Part shown: one piece after another, positions 1 through 8,004 of the stretch
How positions within the stretch are numbered: position 1 is the first letter of the stretch
Layout: every line of letters begins with the position of its first letter
Assembly (NCBI GenBank): GCA_002702895.1
Contig: PACX01000013.1
Location: 6,251-42,178, forward strand
Origin: Flavobacteriaceae bacterium
GTDB taxonomy: Bacteria > Bacteroidota > Bacteroidia > Flavobacteriales > Flavobacteriaceae
Reading direction: 5' to 3'
DNA: 35,928 nt
The notes under the pieces: generated by a model
What the model saw: only the letters and a program-made list of their open reading frames with translations
Databases searched by the model: none
Told to the model about the DNA's origin: nothing
Translations under genes and position numbers: made by a program

Positions 1-581
1 AAAATTGCATAGAAAAAAGTGGAATATGCATTCTCCATGCTCCTCTTTTTCATCCAGCAATGAAACATGTAGCGCCAATAAGAAGAGAATTAGGATTAAA
101 AACTTTCTTTAATATGTTGGGGCCTCTTGTAAATCCTTCATCTCCAAATAATCAAATGGTTGGAGTTTACAGTTTAGAATTAGCTCGATTGTATTCTTAT
201 ATATTTCAAAAGTCAAATAAAAATTTCTCAATCATTCATTCATTAGATGGTTATGACGAAGTATCTTTAACTGGAGATGTTAAAATTATTTCCAATGATT
301 CCGAAAAAATAATGGAACCTTCAGATTTTGATTTAAATATTTTAAACCCAAAATCAATAATAGGAGGCAAATCAGTTTCCGAGTCCGCAAAAATTTTTAT
401 GAAGATTCTAAATAATGAAGGATCAAATTCACAAAACAATGTTGTATTAGCAAACTCTGGTTTAGCCATTTCAACTGCCGAAAATATTAGTATTAAAAAT
501 GGGATTGAAAAAGCAAGAGAATCTTTGAATTCTGAAAAAGCCTTAAATGCATTTAAAACTTTAAAAAAATTAAGTAAATAA
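1..581 (+). CDS. trpD: Anthranilate phosphoribosyltransferase (3' part, cut by window start)
   Basis: The reading frame is open from base 3 and gives 192 residues. The family is usually about 330-345 residues, so roughly the N-terminal 40% is missing. TrpD transfers phosphoribose from PRPP to anthranilate, the second step of tryptophan synthesis in the cytoplasm. The fragment carries the family's strongly conserved block reading LFHPAMKHVAPIRRELG across bases 45-95, followed by NMLGPLVNP and LDGYDEVS. The ATG at base 60 is an internal Met (the M of HPAMKHV), not the start. The stop overlaps the trpC start by one base (TAATG), indicating an operon with translational coupling. trpE and trpG would be expected upstream of the window, but this cannot be checked here. 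Confidence 0.95.
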   Translation, partial: NCIEKSGICILHAPLFHPAMKHVAPIRRELGLKTFFNMLGPLVNPSSPNNQMVGVYSLELARLYSYIFQKSNKNFSIIHSLDGYDEVSLTGDVKIISNDSEKIMEPSDFDLNILNPKSIIGGKSVSESAKIFMKILNNEGSNSQNNVVLANSGLAISTAENISIKNGIEKARESLNSEKALNAFKTLKKLSK

Positions 582-1375
582 TGAGCATTTTATATCAAAT
601 AATTGAAACAAAAAAAACTGAAATAGAATTAAATAAAAAAAACTATTCATTTTCAGATCTTGAAAAGCTAAAAGGGTTTAGTAGAGCTGTAAATTCTTTT
701 TCAGAAAGTCTTCAAAATTGTAAGTTTGGAATTATTTCAGAATTTAAAAGAAAATCACCTTCAAAATCAAATATTAATAAAAACTGTAATGTTAACGACG
801 TAATAAAAGGATATGAGAATGCAGGTGCTAGTGGAATTTCTATTTTGACTGATGAGCAATATTTTGGAGGATCTTCTAAAGATTTAATACTTGCTAGAGA
901 AAATACTAATCTTCCTATTTTAAGAAAAGAGTTTATAATTGATGAATATCAAATACTTGAAGCAAAAGGATTAGGTGCAGATGCAATTCTATTAATAGCA
1001 TCTTGTTTAAAAAAAGAAGCAATAAAAAACCTAAGCCAATTTGCAAAAAGTTTAGGCTTGGAAGTTTTAATAGAAATTCACAATCTAAATGAATTAGATA
1101 ATTGTTTAATAGAAAGTGTAGATATTATCGGAGTTAATAATAGAAATTTAAAAACATTTGAGGTTGATATTAATACTAGCAAAGATTTAGCAAAATATAT
1201 TCCTAAAGAATTTATTAAAATTTCTGAAAGTGGAATTACAAATAAGAAAGAAATAATAGAGCTAATTGATTATGGGTTTGAAGGTTTTTTAATGGGTGGA
1301 AATTTCATGAAAGAAAAAAATCCAGGAATAGCAGCTAATAATTTCATTAATAATTTAAAAAAACCAGTAAAATGA
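581..1375 (+). CDS. trpC: Indole-3-glycerol-phosphate synthase
   Basis: 264 residues, normal for a monofunctional TrpC. It closes the indole ring from CdRP, giving indole-3-glycerol phosphate. The (beta/alpha)8 barrel signatures are visible: EFKRKSPSK near residue 54 (substrate and catalytic Lys region), LRKEFIID, ADAILLIAS, EVLIEIHN, GVNNRNLKTF, SESGI and a C-terminal GFLMGGNFM phosphate-binding loop. The start ATG overlaps the trpD stop by one base, and the stop overlaps the trpF start as ATGA, so all three genes are likely translated from one mRNA. TrpC and TrpF are separate proteins here, not the fused form seen in enterobacteria. No unusual residues were noticed. Confidence 0.95.
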   Translation: MSILYQIIETKKTEIELNKKNYSFSDLEKLKGFSRAVNSFSESLQNCKFGIISEFKRKSPSKSNINKNCNVNDVIKGYENAGASGISILTDEQYFGGSSKDLILARENTNLPILRKEFIIDEYQILEAKGLGADAILLIASCLKKEAIKNLSQFAKSLGLEVLIEIHNLNELDNCLIESVDIIGVNNRNLKTFEVDINTSKDLAKYIPKEFIKISESGITNKKEIIELIDYGFEGFLMGGNFMKEKNPGIAANNFINNLKKPVK

Positions 1376-1983
1376 AATTGAAAGTTTGTGGAATGAAGTT
1401 TGAAAATAATATTTCTGAAATCAAAAATTTAAATCCAGATTTTATGGGTTTTATTTTCTGGCCAAAATCAAAAAGATTTTTCAATAAAAAAACAATTAAT
1501 GTCTCTAATAATATAAAAAAAGTTGGAGTTTTTGTAAATCAAGAATATGACTTAATTATAAATAAAGTAAATCATTTCAATCTCGATTTTGTTCAATTAC
1601 ATGGTAATGAAAGTTCTGAATTTTGTGATAAAATCAAAGCTTACTGTAAAGTAATTAAAGTATTTAATATTGGGAAAGAGTTCGATTTTGAAAAATTAAA
1701 TTTATTTGAAAAAGTTTGTGACTATTTTTTATTTGATACAAAAGGGGATGCATATGGTGGAAATGGAATTAAATTTGACTGGAACATTCTAAAAAAATAT
1801 AATTCAAAAAAACCCTTTTTACTAAGCGGGGGTATAGACATTAATGATTTTCAAGATGTGTTAAACATTGAAAAACTTAAAATTCCCTTACTGGGCATTG
1901 ACATTAACAGTAAGTTTGAAATTAAACCTGGTTTAAAAGATTGTAAAAAAGTTAAGGAACTAATAAATAAAATGAAAAAATGA
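1372..1983 (+). CDS. trpF: Phosphoribosylanthranilate isomerase
   Basis: 203 residues, typical length. It catalyses the Amadori rearrangement of phosphoribosylanthranilate to CdRP. The general base Cys is at residue 6 in KVCGMK, and the general acid Asp is at residue 122 in LFDTKG, matching the Cys/Asp pair known for TrpF. Other family blocks are DFVQLHGNE (residues 72-80), the GGNG loop and FLLSGGID near the C-terminus. The gene begins inside the trpC stop (ATGA) and ends with an ATGA overlap into trpB, which fixes both boundaries. In order of reaction it sits between TrpD and TrpC, but here it follows trpC, as is common in Bacteroidota. Confidence 0.95.
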   Translation: MKLKVCGMKFENNISEIKNLNPDFMGFIFWPKSKRFFNKKTINVSNNIKKVGVFVNQEYDLIINKVNHFNLDFVQLHGNESSEFCDKIKAYCKVIKVFNIGKEFDFEKLNLFEKVCDYFLFDTKGDAYGGNGIKFDWNILKKYNSKKPFLLSGGIDINDFQDVLNIEKLKIPLLGIDINSKFEIKPGLKDCKKVKELINKMKK

Positions 1984-3167
1984 AAACTTCTTATAATGTA
2001 GATAAAAATGGTTTTTACGGTGATTTTGGTGGAGCATTCATTCCTGAAATGATGCATGCAAATATTGAAGAACTTAAATCTAAATATTTAAAAATTTCTT
2101 CTGAAAAAAAATTTAAAAAAGAATTTAATGAATTATTAAAAAAATATGTAGGAAGACCTACCCCACTATATTATGCAAAAAGACTTTCTAAAAAATATAA
2201 TACAAAGGTATATTTAAAAAGAGAAGATTTATGTCATACTGGAGCTCATAAAATAAATAATACAATTGGTCAAATTCTACTTGCAAAAAAATTAGGAAAA
2301 ACTAGAATAATTGCTGAAACAGGTGCTGGACAACATGGAGTTGCTACTGCAACTGTATGTGCATTAATGGGTATTAAATGTATTATTTTTATGGGAGAAA
2401 TAGATATAACCAGACAAGCTCCTAATGTTGCTAGAATGAAAATGTTAGGTGCTGAAGTTAGACCTGCTGTTTCTGGAAGTAAAACTCTTAAAGATGCCAC
2501 TAATGAAGCAATTAGAGATTGGATTAATAATCCTATTGACACACATTATATCATTGGTTCTGTTGTCGGTCCTCATCCTTATCCTGACATGGTTGCCAGA
2601 TTTCAATCTGTTATAGGAAATGAAGTTAAAAAACAATTAAAAAATATTGAAGGAAATGAAAATCCCAATTATGTTATAGCTTGTGTTGGTGGAGGAAGCA
2701 ATGCAGCAGGAATTTTTTATCCTTATTTGGATAATAAAAAAGTTAAAATAATTTGTGTTGAAGCTGCTGGCAAAGGAATAAATTCTAAAGAAAGTGCCGC
2801 AACCTCAATATTAGGTAAAGAGGGAATAATCCATGGTTCTAAAACACTATTGATGCAAACAAATGATGGACAAATAACGGAACCTTATTCAATTTCTGCT
2901 GGACTTGATTACCCAGGAATTGGTCCAATGCATGCTAACTTATATAAATCAGGGAGAGGAAAATTCATTTCTATTGAAGATAAAGATGCCATGAAATGGG
3001 GATTAATTTTATCCAGGATGGAGGGAATTATTCCTGCAATAGAAACTTCTCACGCTTTTGCAATTCTTGATAAAATTAAATTTAAAAAAGATGATGTCAT
3101 TGTTTTTAATTGCTCTGGAAGAGGGGATAAAGACTTGGATATCTATATAGATTATTTTAAATTATGA
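1980..3167 (+). CDS. trpB: Tryptophan synthase beta subunit
   Basis: 395 residues, normal for TrpB1. It condenses indole with serine using PLP. The PLP lysine is K91 in HTGAHKINN, the phosphate-binding GGGSNAAG loop lies near residue 235, and the C-terminal NCSGRGDKD motif is intact. The start overlaps the trpF stop (ATGA). TrpB normally works as an alpha2-beta2 complex with TrpA, and the two genes are usually adjacent. Here a 1.55-kb sulfatase gene separates them. The stop codon lies inside the left arm of a short inverted repeat (3162-3190), and 80 nt follow before the next gene. Confidence 0.96.
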   Translation: MKTSYNVDKNGFYGDFGGAFIPEMMHANIEELKSKYLKISSEKKFKKEFNELLKKYVGRPTPLYYAKRLSKKYNTKVYLKREDLCHTGAHKINNTIGQILLAKKLGKTRIIAETGAGQHGVATATVCALMGIKCIIFMGEIDITRQAPNVARMKMLGAEVRPAVSGSKTLKDATNEAIRDWINNPIDTHYIIGSVVGPHPYPDMVARFQSVIGNEVKKQLKNIEGNENPNYVIACVGGGSNAAGIFYPYLDNKKVKIICVEAAGKGINSKESAATSILGKEGIIHGSKTLLMQTNDGQITEPYSISAGLDYPGIGPMHANLYKSGRGKFISIEDKDAMKWGLILSRMEGIIPAIETSHAFAILDKIKFKKDDVIVFNCSGRGDKDLDIYIDYFKL

Positions 3168-3190
3168 TTGATTTATAAATAAAATCATAA
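3162..3190 (+). other. Inverted repeat across the trpB stop codon
   Basis: TTATGATT at 3162-3169 is perfectly complementary to AATCATAA at 3183-3190, with a 13-nt spacer that itself contains the palindrome ATTTATAAAT. The left arm includes the trpB TGA stop. All pairs but one are A-T and no U-run follows the right arm, so this is a poor intrinsic terminator. It could be a weak pause, a processing or stability element for the trpB 3' end, or chance in AT-rich DNA. Confidence 0.3.
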
Positions 3191-3247
3191 CTATATAACA
3201 TATTATTAGAATTTTACATTATATATTCAACAAATAAAACGAAACAC

Positions 3248-4801
3248 ATGAAATCAATTAAAATTATTTTACAATTATTTTTTATTATGACATTATTTGG
3301 ATGTAACAAAAAAGTTATTGTTGACAAAAACGAAAAAATGAATGTTCTTTTTTTGATTGCTGATGATTTAAATTGTGATTTAGGATCATACAATCATCCT
3401 CAAGTTATTAGTCCTTCTATTGACAAATTGGCAAGTCAAGGGTTACTTTTTGAAAATGCACATAATCAATATCCGCTATGTGGTCCCTCTAGGGCCTCTT
3501 TTATGACGGGGATGTATTCTGATCAAACAAAAATTACTCGAAATAACGTTTTACTAAGAACTACAGTCCCTGATGTTATAACTATGGGACAAAGATTCAG
3601 ACAACAAGGATATAGATCTGTTCGTATAGGAAAAATCTATCATTATGATAATCCTAGTTCAATCGGAACTTCGAGTGCAGATGATATATATACGTGGGAT
3701 TATACTATAAATCCATGGGGAAGAGATAAAGAGGAAGAGTATAAAATAAATACATTAAAGGAAAGGCAATATGGAGGAGTATTAAGTTGGTTAGCTGCAG
3801 ACGGAACTGATGAAGAACAAACTGATGGAATTGTTGCAACTGAAGCTATGGAACAACTAGAAAAGTTTTCAAAAAACGGTCAAAATTTCTTTTTAGCTGT
3901 TGGAATGTATAGACCTCATGTACCCTTTGTTGCTCCCAAAAAATATTTTAACATGTATGATAGGGACTCAATGGAAATACTTTACTCTGGAGTTGGTGAA
4001 GAATATTTAAATACATTACCAAAACCAGCTGCAAAATCAGTAAGATGGTCAGATAGAAATCAAGGATTACTAGCTTTAAAATCTAATAATGAGCTTGCCA
4101 AAGAAATTAAGGAGGCATATTTTGCCACTACTACTTTTATGGATGCTCAAATTGGAAGAATTTTGAAAAAACTTAAGCAAACTGGATTAGATAAAAATAC
4201 TATAGTTGTATTTACATCTGACCACGGATATCATTTAAGTGAACATGGACATTGGCAAAAACAAACTTTATTTGAAAATGCAACGAGAATCCCTTTAATT
4301 TTTTCAGGCCCAGGGATTGAGAGTGGAAAGAGAACTAATTCACCAGTAGAAATGATAGACATATACCCAACTCTAATGGAATTAACTGGAATAGAAACAC
4401 CTGACCATGTAGTTGGGAAAAGCTTAAGTCCAATTTTTAAAAATAATAGTGCCTCAGTAAGAAGTAGTGCTTTAACTCAATGGAAAAATGGTTATTCAAT
4501 CAAAACTGAAAGGTATAGAATAACTAAATGGGGAGAAAATGGTGAATTAGGATATGAACTATATGATCATAATAATGATAAAGAAGAATTAATAAATCTT
4601 GCTAATAACCCAAATTATTCAACAATACTCGACTCTTTAAAAAAAGCAATCGATTTTAGAATAGTTAATGCAAGAGTTAAGCCTGATGGCCTTGGTAGAC
4701 AACTTGAACAAGAGTCTTATAAAAAAGCTCCAAATATAACCCCCGGAGATTTGTTTGATAAATCCGGTAAACGAGTTTATTTTAAGCCTGCTAATGAATA
4801 G
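3248..4801 (+). CDS. Type I sulfatase, predicted lipoprotein (iduronate-2-sulfatase-like)
   Basis: 517 residues of the formylglycine-dependent arylsulfatase superfamily. An N-terminal signal ends in a lipobox-like LFGC, with Cys19 the likely lipidated residue, so the enzyme is probably anchored in a membrane outside the cytoplasm. The metal-binding ADD motif is at residues 38-40. The active-site Cys78 lies in CGPSRASFMTG, the C-x-P-S-R signature in which Cys is oxidised to formylglycine. TSDHGYHLSEHG supplies further metal ligands, and the KQTLFENATRIPLIF block resembles the iduronate-2-sulfatase branch. Substrate is unknown; a sulfated polysaccharide is likely. It sits between trpB and trpA, with 80 nt before it and an 8-nt overlap into trpA. 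No -7 box was found upstream, so transcription from the trp promoter is plausible. No sulfatase maturase, SusC/D pair or glycoside hydrolase is nearby. Confidence 0.93.
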   Translation: MKSIKIILQLFFIMTLFGCNKKVIVDKNEKMNVLFLIADDLNCDLGSYNHPQVISPSIDKLASQGLLFENAHNQYPLCGPSRASFMTGMYSDQTKITRNNVLLRTTVPDVITMGQRFRQQGYRSVRIGKIYHYDNPSSIGTSSADDIYTWDYTINPWGRDKEEEYKINTLKERQYGGVLSWLAADGTDEEQTDGIVATEAMEQLEKFSKNGQNFFLAVGMYRPHVPFVAPKKYFNMYDRDSMEILYSGVGEEYLNTLPKPAAKSVRWSDRNQGLLALKSNNELAKEIKEAYFATTTFMDAQIGRILKKLKQTGLDKNTIVVFTSDHGYHLSEHGHWQKQTLFENATRIPLIFSGPGIESGKRTNSPVEMIDIYPTLMELTGIETPDHVVGKSLSPIFKNNSASVRSSALTQWKNGYSIKTERYRITKWGENGELGYELYDHNNDKEELINLANNPNYSTILDSLKKAIDFRIVNARVKPDGLGRQLEQESYKKAPNITPGDLFDKSGKRVYFKPANE

Positions 4802-5558
4802 AATTAAAAAAGTTTTAAATAAGAAAAGAGAAATATTATCGATTTATTTTACAGCAGGTTTTCCTAAACTTAATGATACAACTACTATAATAAAAAGTTT
4901 AGACAATTCTAGTGTTGATATGATTGAAATTGGACTGCCTTTTAGTGACCCTTTGGCAGATGGTCCAACTATTCAAGAAAGTTCAACAAAAGCATTAAAT
5001 AATGGGATGACAACTAAAAAATTATTCACTCAGTTAAAGAACATTAGAAAAAAAACTGATATTCCTTTAATTATTATGGGTTACTTTAATCCTATTATGC
5101 AATATGGTGTTGAATCTTTTTGTAAAGATTGTGAATCAGTTGGTATTGATGGATTAATTATTCCTGATTTACCTGTTGATATTTATTATGATAATTATAA
5201 AAAAGTTTTTGAAAAATATAATTTGCTTAACATGTTCTTAATAACACCTCAAACATCTGATGAAAGAATAAAATTCATTGATAAAATTTCTAATGGTTTT
5301 ATTTATATGGTTAGTAGCTTTAGTATAACAGGATCCGTTACTTCATTCAAGAAAGAACAAACAAAATACTTTGAAAGAATAAACAAAATGAATTTAACTT
5401 CTCCACTAATAATTGGATTTGGAATAAGTAACAAACAAACATATTTAGATGCAATTACAAACAGTAATGGAGCTATAATTGGATCTGCTTTTATTAAATA
5501 CTTAAAAACACATGGAGTTAATAAGATTGGGGATTTTATAAAAAAAATAAAAGATTAA
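4794..5558 (+). CDS. trpA: Tryptophan synthase alpha subunit
   Basis: 254 residues from the ATG at 4794. TrpA splits indole-3-glycerol phosphate and channels indole to TrpB. The catalytic pair is visible as E45 (MIEIGLPFSDP) and D56 (PLADGPT), with the 11-residue spacing known from the family (E49/D60 in the enterobacterial enzyme). Further blocks are MGYFNPI, GLIIPDLP and the C-terminal IIGFGIS and GAIIGSAFIK phosphate-binding loops. An in-frame ATG exists at 4755, but it would add 13 residues with no family match and extend the overlap into the sulfatase. With the 4794 start the overlap is 8 nt (ATGAATAG), which allows translational coupling to the sulfatase. The stop abuts yaaA tail-to-tail with no spacer. 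Confidence 0.95.
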   Translation: MNRIKKVLNKKREILSIYFTAGFPKLNDTTTIIKSLDNSSVDMIEIGLPFSDPLADGPTIQESSTKALNNGMTTKKLFTQLKNIRKKTDIPLIIMGYFNPIMQYGVESFCKDCESVGIDGLIIPDLPVDIYYDNYKKVFEKYNLLNMFLITPQTSDERIKFIDKISNGFIYMVSSFSITGSVTSFKKEQTKYFERINKMNLTSPLIIGFGISNKQTYLDAITNSNGAIIGSAFIKYLKTHGVNKIGDFIKKIKD

Positions 5559-6320
5559 CTATCTTATAAAAACTAGTTCATTTGAATTATCAGTCTCTTG
5601 TTTGCTAAATGAATACCCTCCATAATTAAATCCTTTTAAATCTTCTTGGTTATTGATATTATTATCTAAAATATATCTTACCATCATTCCTCTTGCTTTT
5701 TTAGCGTAAAAAGAAATTATCTTTAATTTTCCGTTCTTCATATCTTTAAAGATGGGAGAAATAATACTTGTCTTTAATTCTTTTTTATCAATAACAGATG
5801 AATATTCATTACTAGCTAAATTTATAAAAAGCTCATTTTCTTTTATTTCCTCATTTAATTTTTTAGTTATTTTATTTTTCCAAAAATCATATAAATTGGC
5901 TGAGCCATTAACGTTTAGTTTAGTTCCCATTTCTAATCTATATGCCTGAATTAAATCCAATGGTTTTAACATGCCATATAAACCTGATAATATTCGTAAG
6001 GATCCCTGAGCATTTTTTATCTTATCTAATGATAAACTATATGCATCTATCCCATTATATACATCTCCATTAAAAGTAAAAATACTAGGTCTTGCATTAT
6101 CGACATTAAAAGGAATTTTAAAACTATTATTTCTATTCCAGTTTAAATCAGCTAATTTTTCTGAAATACTCATTAAAGATTTTAGTTCACCTGGAGACCT
6201 CTTTTTCAATGAATCATTTATAACTTTCGATTCTGATAAAAAATTAGGAATTGAAAACTCTTCTGTTGGCAATTGTTTTTCAAAATCAAGTGATTTTGCT
6301 GGGGAAATGATAATTTTCAT
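5559..6320 (-). CDS. yaaA: YaaA family protein (DUF328, peroxide stress)
   Basis: 253 residues, the usual family length. In enterobacteria YaaA limits free iron and oxidative DNA damage during peroxide stress. The exact biochemistry is not settled, and the function in this lineage is inferred from family membership. Visible family features are the N-terminal MKIIISPAKSLDF, the FTFNGDVYNGIDA segment, GLYGMLKPLD, YDFWKNKI, LINLASNEY and the basic KARGMMVRYI near the C-terminus. It is transcribed against trpA, and the two stop codons are directly adjacent (5558/5559), leaving no room for terminators between them. The upstream gene rluD is 33 nt away on the same strand, so yaaA may be the last gene of a PASTA-rluD-yaaA unit. 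Confidence 0.9.
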   Translation of the reverse strand: MKIIISPAKSLDFEKQLPTEEFSIPNFLSESKVINDSLKKRSPGELKSLMSISEKLADLNWNRNNSFKIPFNVDNARPSIFTFNGDVYNGIDAYSLSLDKIKNAQGSLRILSGLYGMLKPLDLIQAYRLEMGTKLNVNGSANLYDFWKNKITKKLNEEIKENELFINLASNEYSSVIDKKELKTSIISPIFKDMKNGKLKIISFYAKKARGMMVRYILDNNINNQEDLKGFNYGGYSFSKQETDNSNELVFIR

Positions 6321-6353
6321 ATTATTTATATTTAATTGTAAAATTAAAAAAAA

Positions 6354-7373
6354 TCAAATATTATTGGAATAGTTTTTCCATTTATTAAGACACTCCGAAA
6401 AATCATCTGGCAATTCTGAATCAAAACTCATTTCTTTATTTGATTTTGGATGTAGAAATCCTAATGTTTTTGCATGCAGAGCTTGACGAGGAAGAATTTT
6501 AAAACAATTCTGAACAAATTGTTTATACTTATTAAAAATAGTTCCTTTTAAAATTTTATCTCCTCCATACCTTTTATCATTAAAAATTGGATGTCCAATA
6601 AATTTCATATGTGCTCTAATTTGATGTGTTCTTCCAGTTTCTAATTGACATTCAACAAGACTAACATAATTAAACCTTTCTAAAACTTTGTAATGTGTTA
6701 TGGCATTTTTACCAAAATCTTTATCATCTGGAACACTCATTATTAATCTATTTTTGGGATCTCTAGCTAAATTTTCACAAATTGTTCCTTTATCATTTTG
6801 TATTGAACCCCAAACAAGAGCATAATATTTTCTCGTTGATGATTTTAAATAAAATTGTTTAGCAAGATTAGTCATTGAAAAATCAGTTTTTGCTATAACT
6901 AGTAACCCACTTGTATCCTTATCAATTCTATGCACTAATCCAGGTCTTCCATCTTTATTGTTTGGTAAATTATTAAAATGAGAAATCAAACCATTTAATA
7001 AAGTTCCATCGTAATTACCATGTCCTGGGTGAACTACAATTCCTGGAGGCTTATTAATCACTAATAAAGACTTGTCTTCATAAATAATATTAAGATCCAT
7101 CTCTTCAGGAATTAATAAATTCTCATAAGGAGGGTGTGAAAACATAACTTTTGTTATATCACCAGGCTTTATTTTATAATTGGATTTAACAGGTTTTTCA
7201 TTTACAAAAATGAATCCATTTTTAGCAGCGACTTGAATTTTATTTCTTGAAGCATTTTCAATTCTATTCATTAAAAATTTATCAACCCTTAATGGTTCTT
7301 GACCCTTGTCAGCTTTAAATTGATAATGTTCAAATAAATCATTATTATGATCCATTGTTTCTTCTTGACTCAT
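6354..7373 (-). CDS. rluD: RluA/RluD family 23S rRNA pseudouridine synthase
   Basis: 339 residues. It isomerises uridines in rRNA, probably in the large-subunit RNA. An S4 RNA-binding domain occupies about residues 28-80 (LRVDKFLMNRI ... KIKPGD). The catalytic domain follows, with nucleophile Asp151 in HRIDKDTSGLL and the RTHQIRAHM motif typical of RluA/C/D enzymes. The assignment to RluD rather than RluA/C is by domain layout and flavobacterial context only. Two in-frame ATGs are close together (7373 and 7355). The first leaves 2 nt after the PASTA gene and is kept, but residues 1-6 carry no family signal. It lies downstream of the PASTA membrane protein, a neighbourhood common in Flavobacteriia together with ddl. 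Confidence 0.9.
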   Translation of the reverse strand: MSQEETMDHNNDLFEHYQFKADKGQEPLRVDKFLMNRIENASRNKIQVAAKNGFIFVNEKPVKSNYKIKPGDITKVMFSHPPYENLLIPEEMDLNIIYEDKSLLVINKPPGIVVHPGHGNYDGTLLNGLISHFNNLPNNKDGRPGLVHRIDKDTSGLLVIAKTDFSMTNLAKQFYLKSSTRKYYALVWGSIQNDKGTICENLARDPKNRLIMSVPDDKDFGKNAITHYKVLERFNYVSLVECQLETGRTHQIRAHMKFIGHPIFNDKRYGGDKILKGTIFNKYKQFVQNCFKILPRQALHAKTLGFLHPKSNKEMSFDSELPDDFSECLNKWKNYSNNI

Positions 7374-7375
7374 TT

Positions 7376-7930
7376 CTAAATTTTAATTCCATTACCAAGG
7401 ACTAAATCAATTTTAGATTTCTTAGGAACTAAAGACCCTGGATCAACCTCCTGATTATTATATTTAATTTTAATAACCATGTCCTTACCAATATTATCAA
7501 TCAATGTAATTTCACCAAGTTCTAAATCTGAAGAAAGTAAAGCAGCAATTGCACTTCTTTTAGTAATTTGAATAATATCTGGAATTGCTATATTTCTGTA
7601 ATTTGAAGGGTTAATTGTTAAATAAATTTTTCTATTTTTTTTTACTTGTGAGTTTGCACTAGGAATTTGTTCTAAGACAGAAAACTTAGGAAAATCAGGA
7701 TTAAAAAATGTAGAATCAGACACTTCAAATTTTAAATTATCTTCTATTAAAGCTTCTTTTGCATCAGAAATCAAAATTCCTTTCAGATCTGGAACAGATA
7801 TATAATTATTGTGATTTGTACTTATATTCAAGAACAAAAATATAAAGAGTATTATCAAAGAGGAAATTAGAAAAGCAATAAAGGCTTGTTTAATAAAATA
7901 CCTACTAAAAAAATATTTTAATAAATTCAT
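7376..7930 (-). CDS. PASTA domain membrane protein
   Basis: 184 residues: a short cytoplasmic N-terminus, one strong transmembrane segment at about residues 14-34 (FIAFLISSLIILFIFLFLN), then an extracytoplasmic part with two PASTA-like repeats. The first begins ISVPDLKGILISDAKEAL (near residue 43) and ends with LTINPSN. The second begins IAIPDIIQITKRSAIAAL and ends near the C-terminus. PASTA domains are best known for binding peptidoglycan fragments or beta-lactams in kinases and PBPs. Here there is no kinase or penicillin-binding domain, so it may be a cell-wall sensor or scaffold. Divergent orientation to ddl (D-Ala-D-Ala ligase), with a shared 74-nt promoter region, supports a link with peptidoglycan synthesis. 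Function is inferred, not known. Confidence 0.85.
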   Translation of the reverse strand: MNLLKYFFSRYFIKQAFIAFLISSLIILFIFLFLNISTNHNNYISVPDLKGILISDAKEALIEDNLKFEVSDSTFFNPDFPKFSVLEQIPSANSQVKKNRKIYLTINPSNYRNIAIPDIIQITKRSAIAALLSSDLELGEITLIDNIGKDMVIKIKYNNQEVDPGSLVPKKSKIDLVLGNGIKI

Positions 7931-7943
7931 TTTTATTTTTTAA

Positions 7944-7951
7944 CAAATATA
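7944..7951 (-). promoter_or_regulatory. Putative -7 box for PASTA-rluD transcription
   Basis: On the minus strand these bases read TATATTTG, an exact match to the Bacteroidota -7 consensus TAnnTTTG, 13 nt before the PASTA gene ATG (7930). No convincing TTTG -33 box is seen at the expected spacing. In AT-rich DNA an isolated match is only moderate evidence. Confidence 0.4.
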
Positions 7952-7972
7952 TAAAATATGTATTCTCACTGT

Positions 7973-7999
7973 TTTGACTTAAAATAAATGATATTTTTG
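7973..7999 (+). promoter_or_regulatory. Putative promoter of ddl-coaD, leaderless type
   Basis: TTTG at 7973-7976 (-33 box) and TATTTTTG at 7992-7999 (-7 box, TAnnTTTG) are separated by 15 nt, slightly shorter than the usual 17-23. Only 5 nt lie between the last G and the ddl ATG at 8005. In Bacteroidota transcription starts a few bases after this box, so the mRNA would begin at or within one or two bases of the ATG. Confidence 0.5.
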
Positions 8000-8004
8000 T
8001 TTAT

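Noticed and set aside
3162-3190. Intrinsic terminator after trpB
   Set aside because: An inverted repeat exists, but it is nearly all A-T and has no following U-run. Listed only as a low-confidence repeat.
4755-4793. Upstream in-frame ATG for trpA giving a 47-nt overlap with the sulfatase
   Set aside because: The added 13 residues (MINPVNEFILSLL) have no TrpA similarity, and the ATG at 4794 gives the normal N-terminus.
3248-4801. The sulfatase as part of a polysaccharide utilisation locus
   Set aside because: No SusC/SusD, glycoside hydrolase, further sulfatase or maturase gene is nearby; its neighbours are tryptophan genes.
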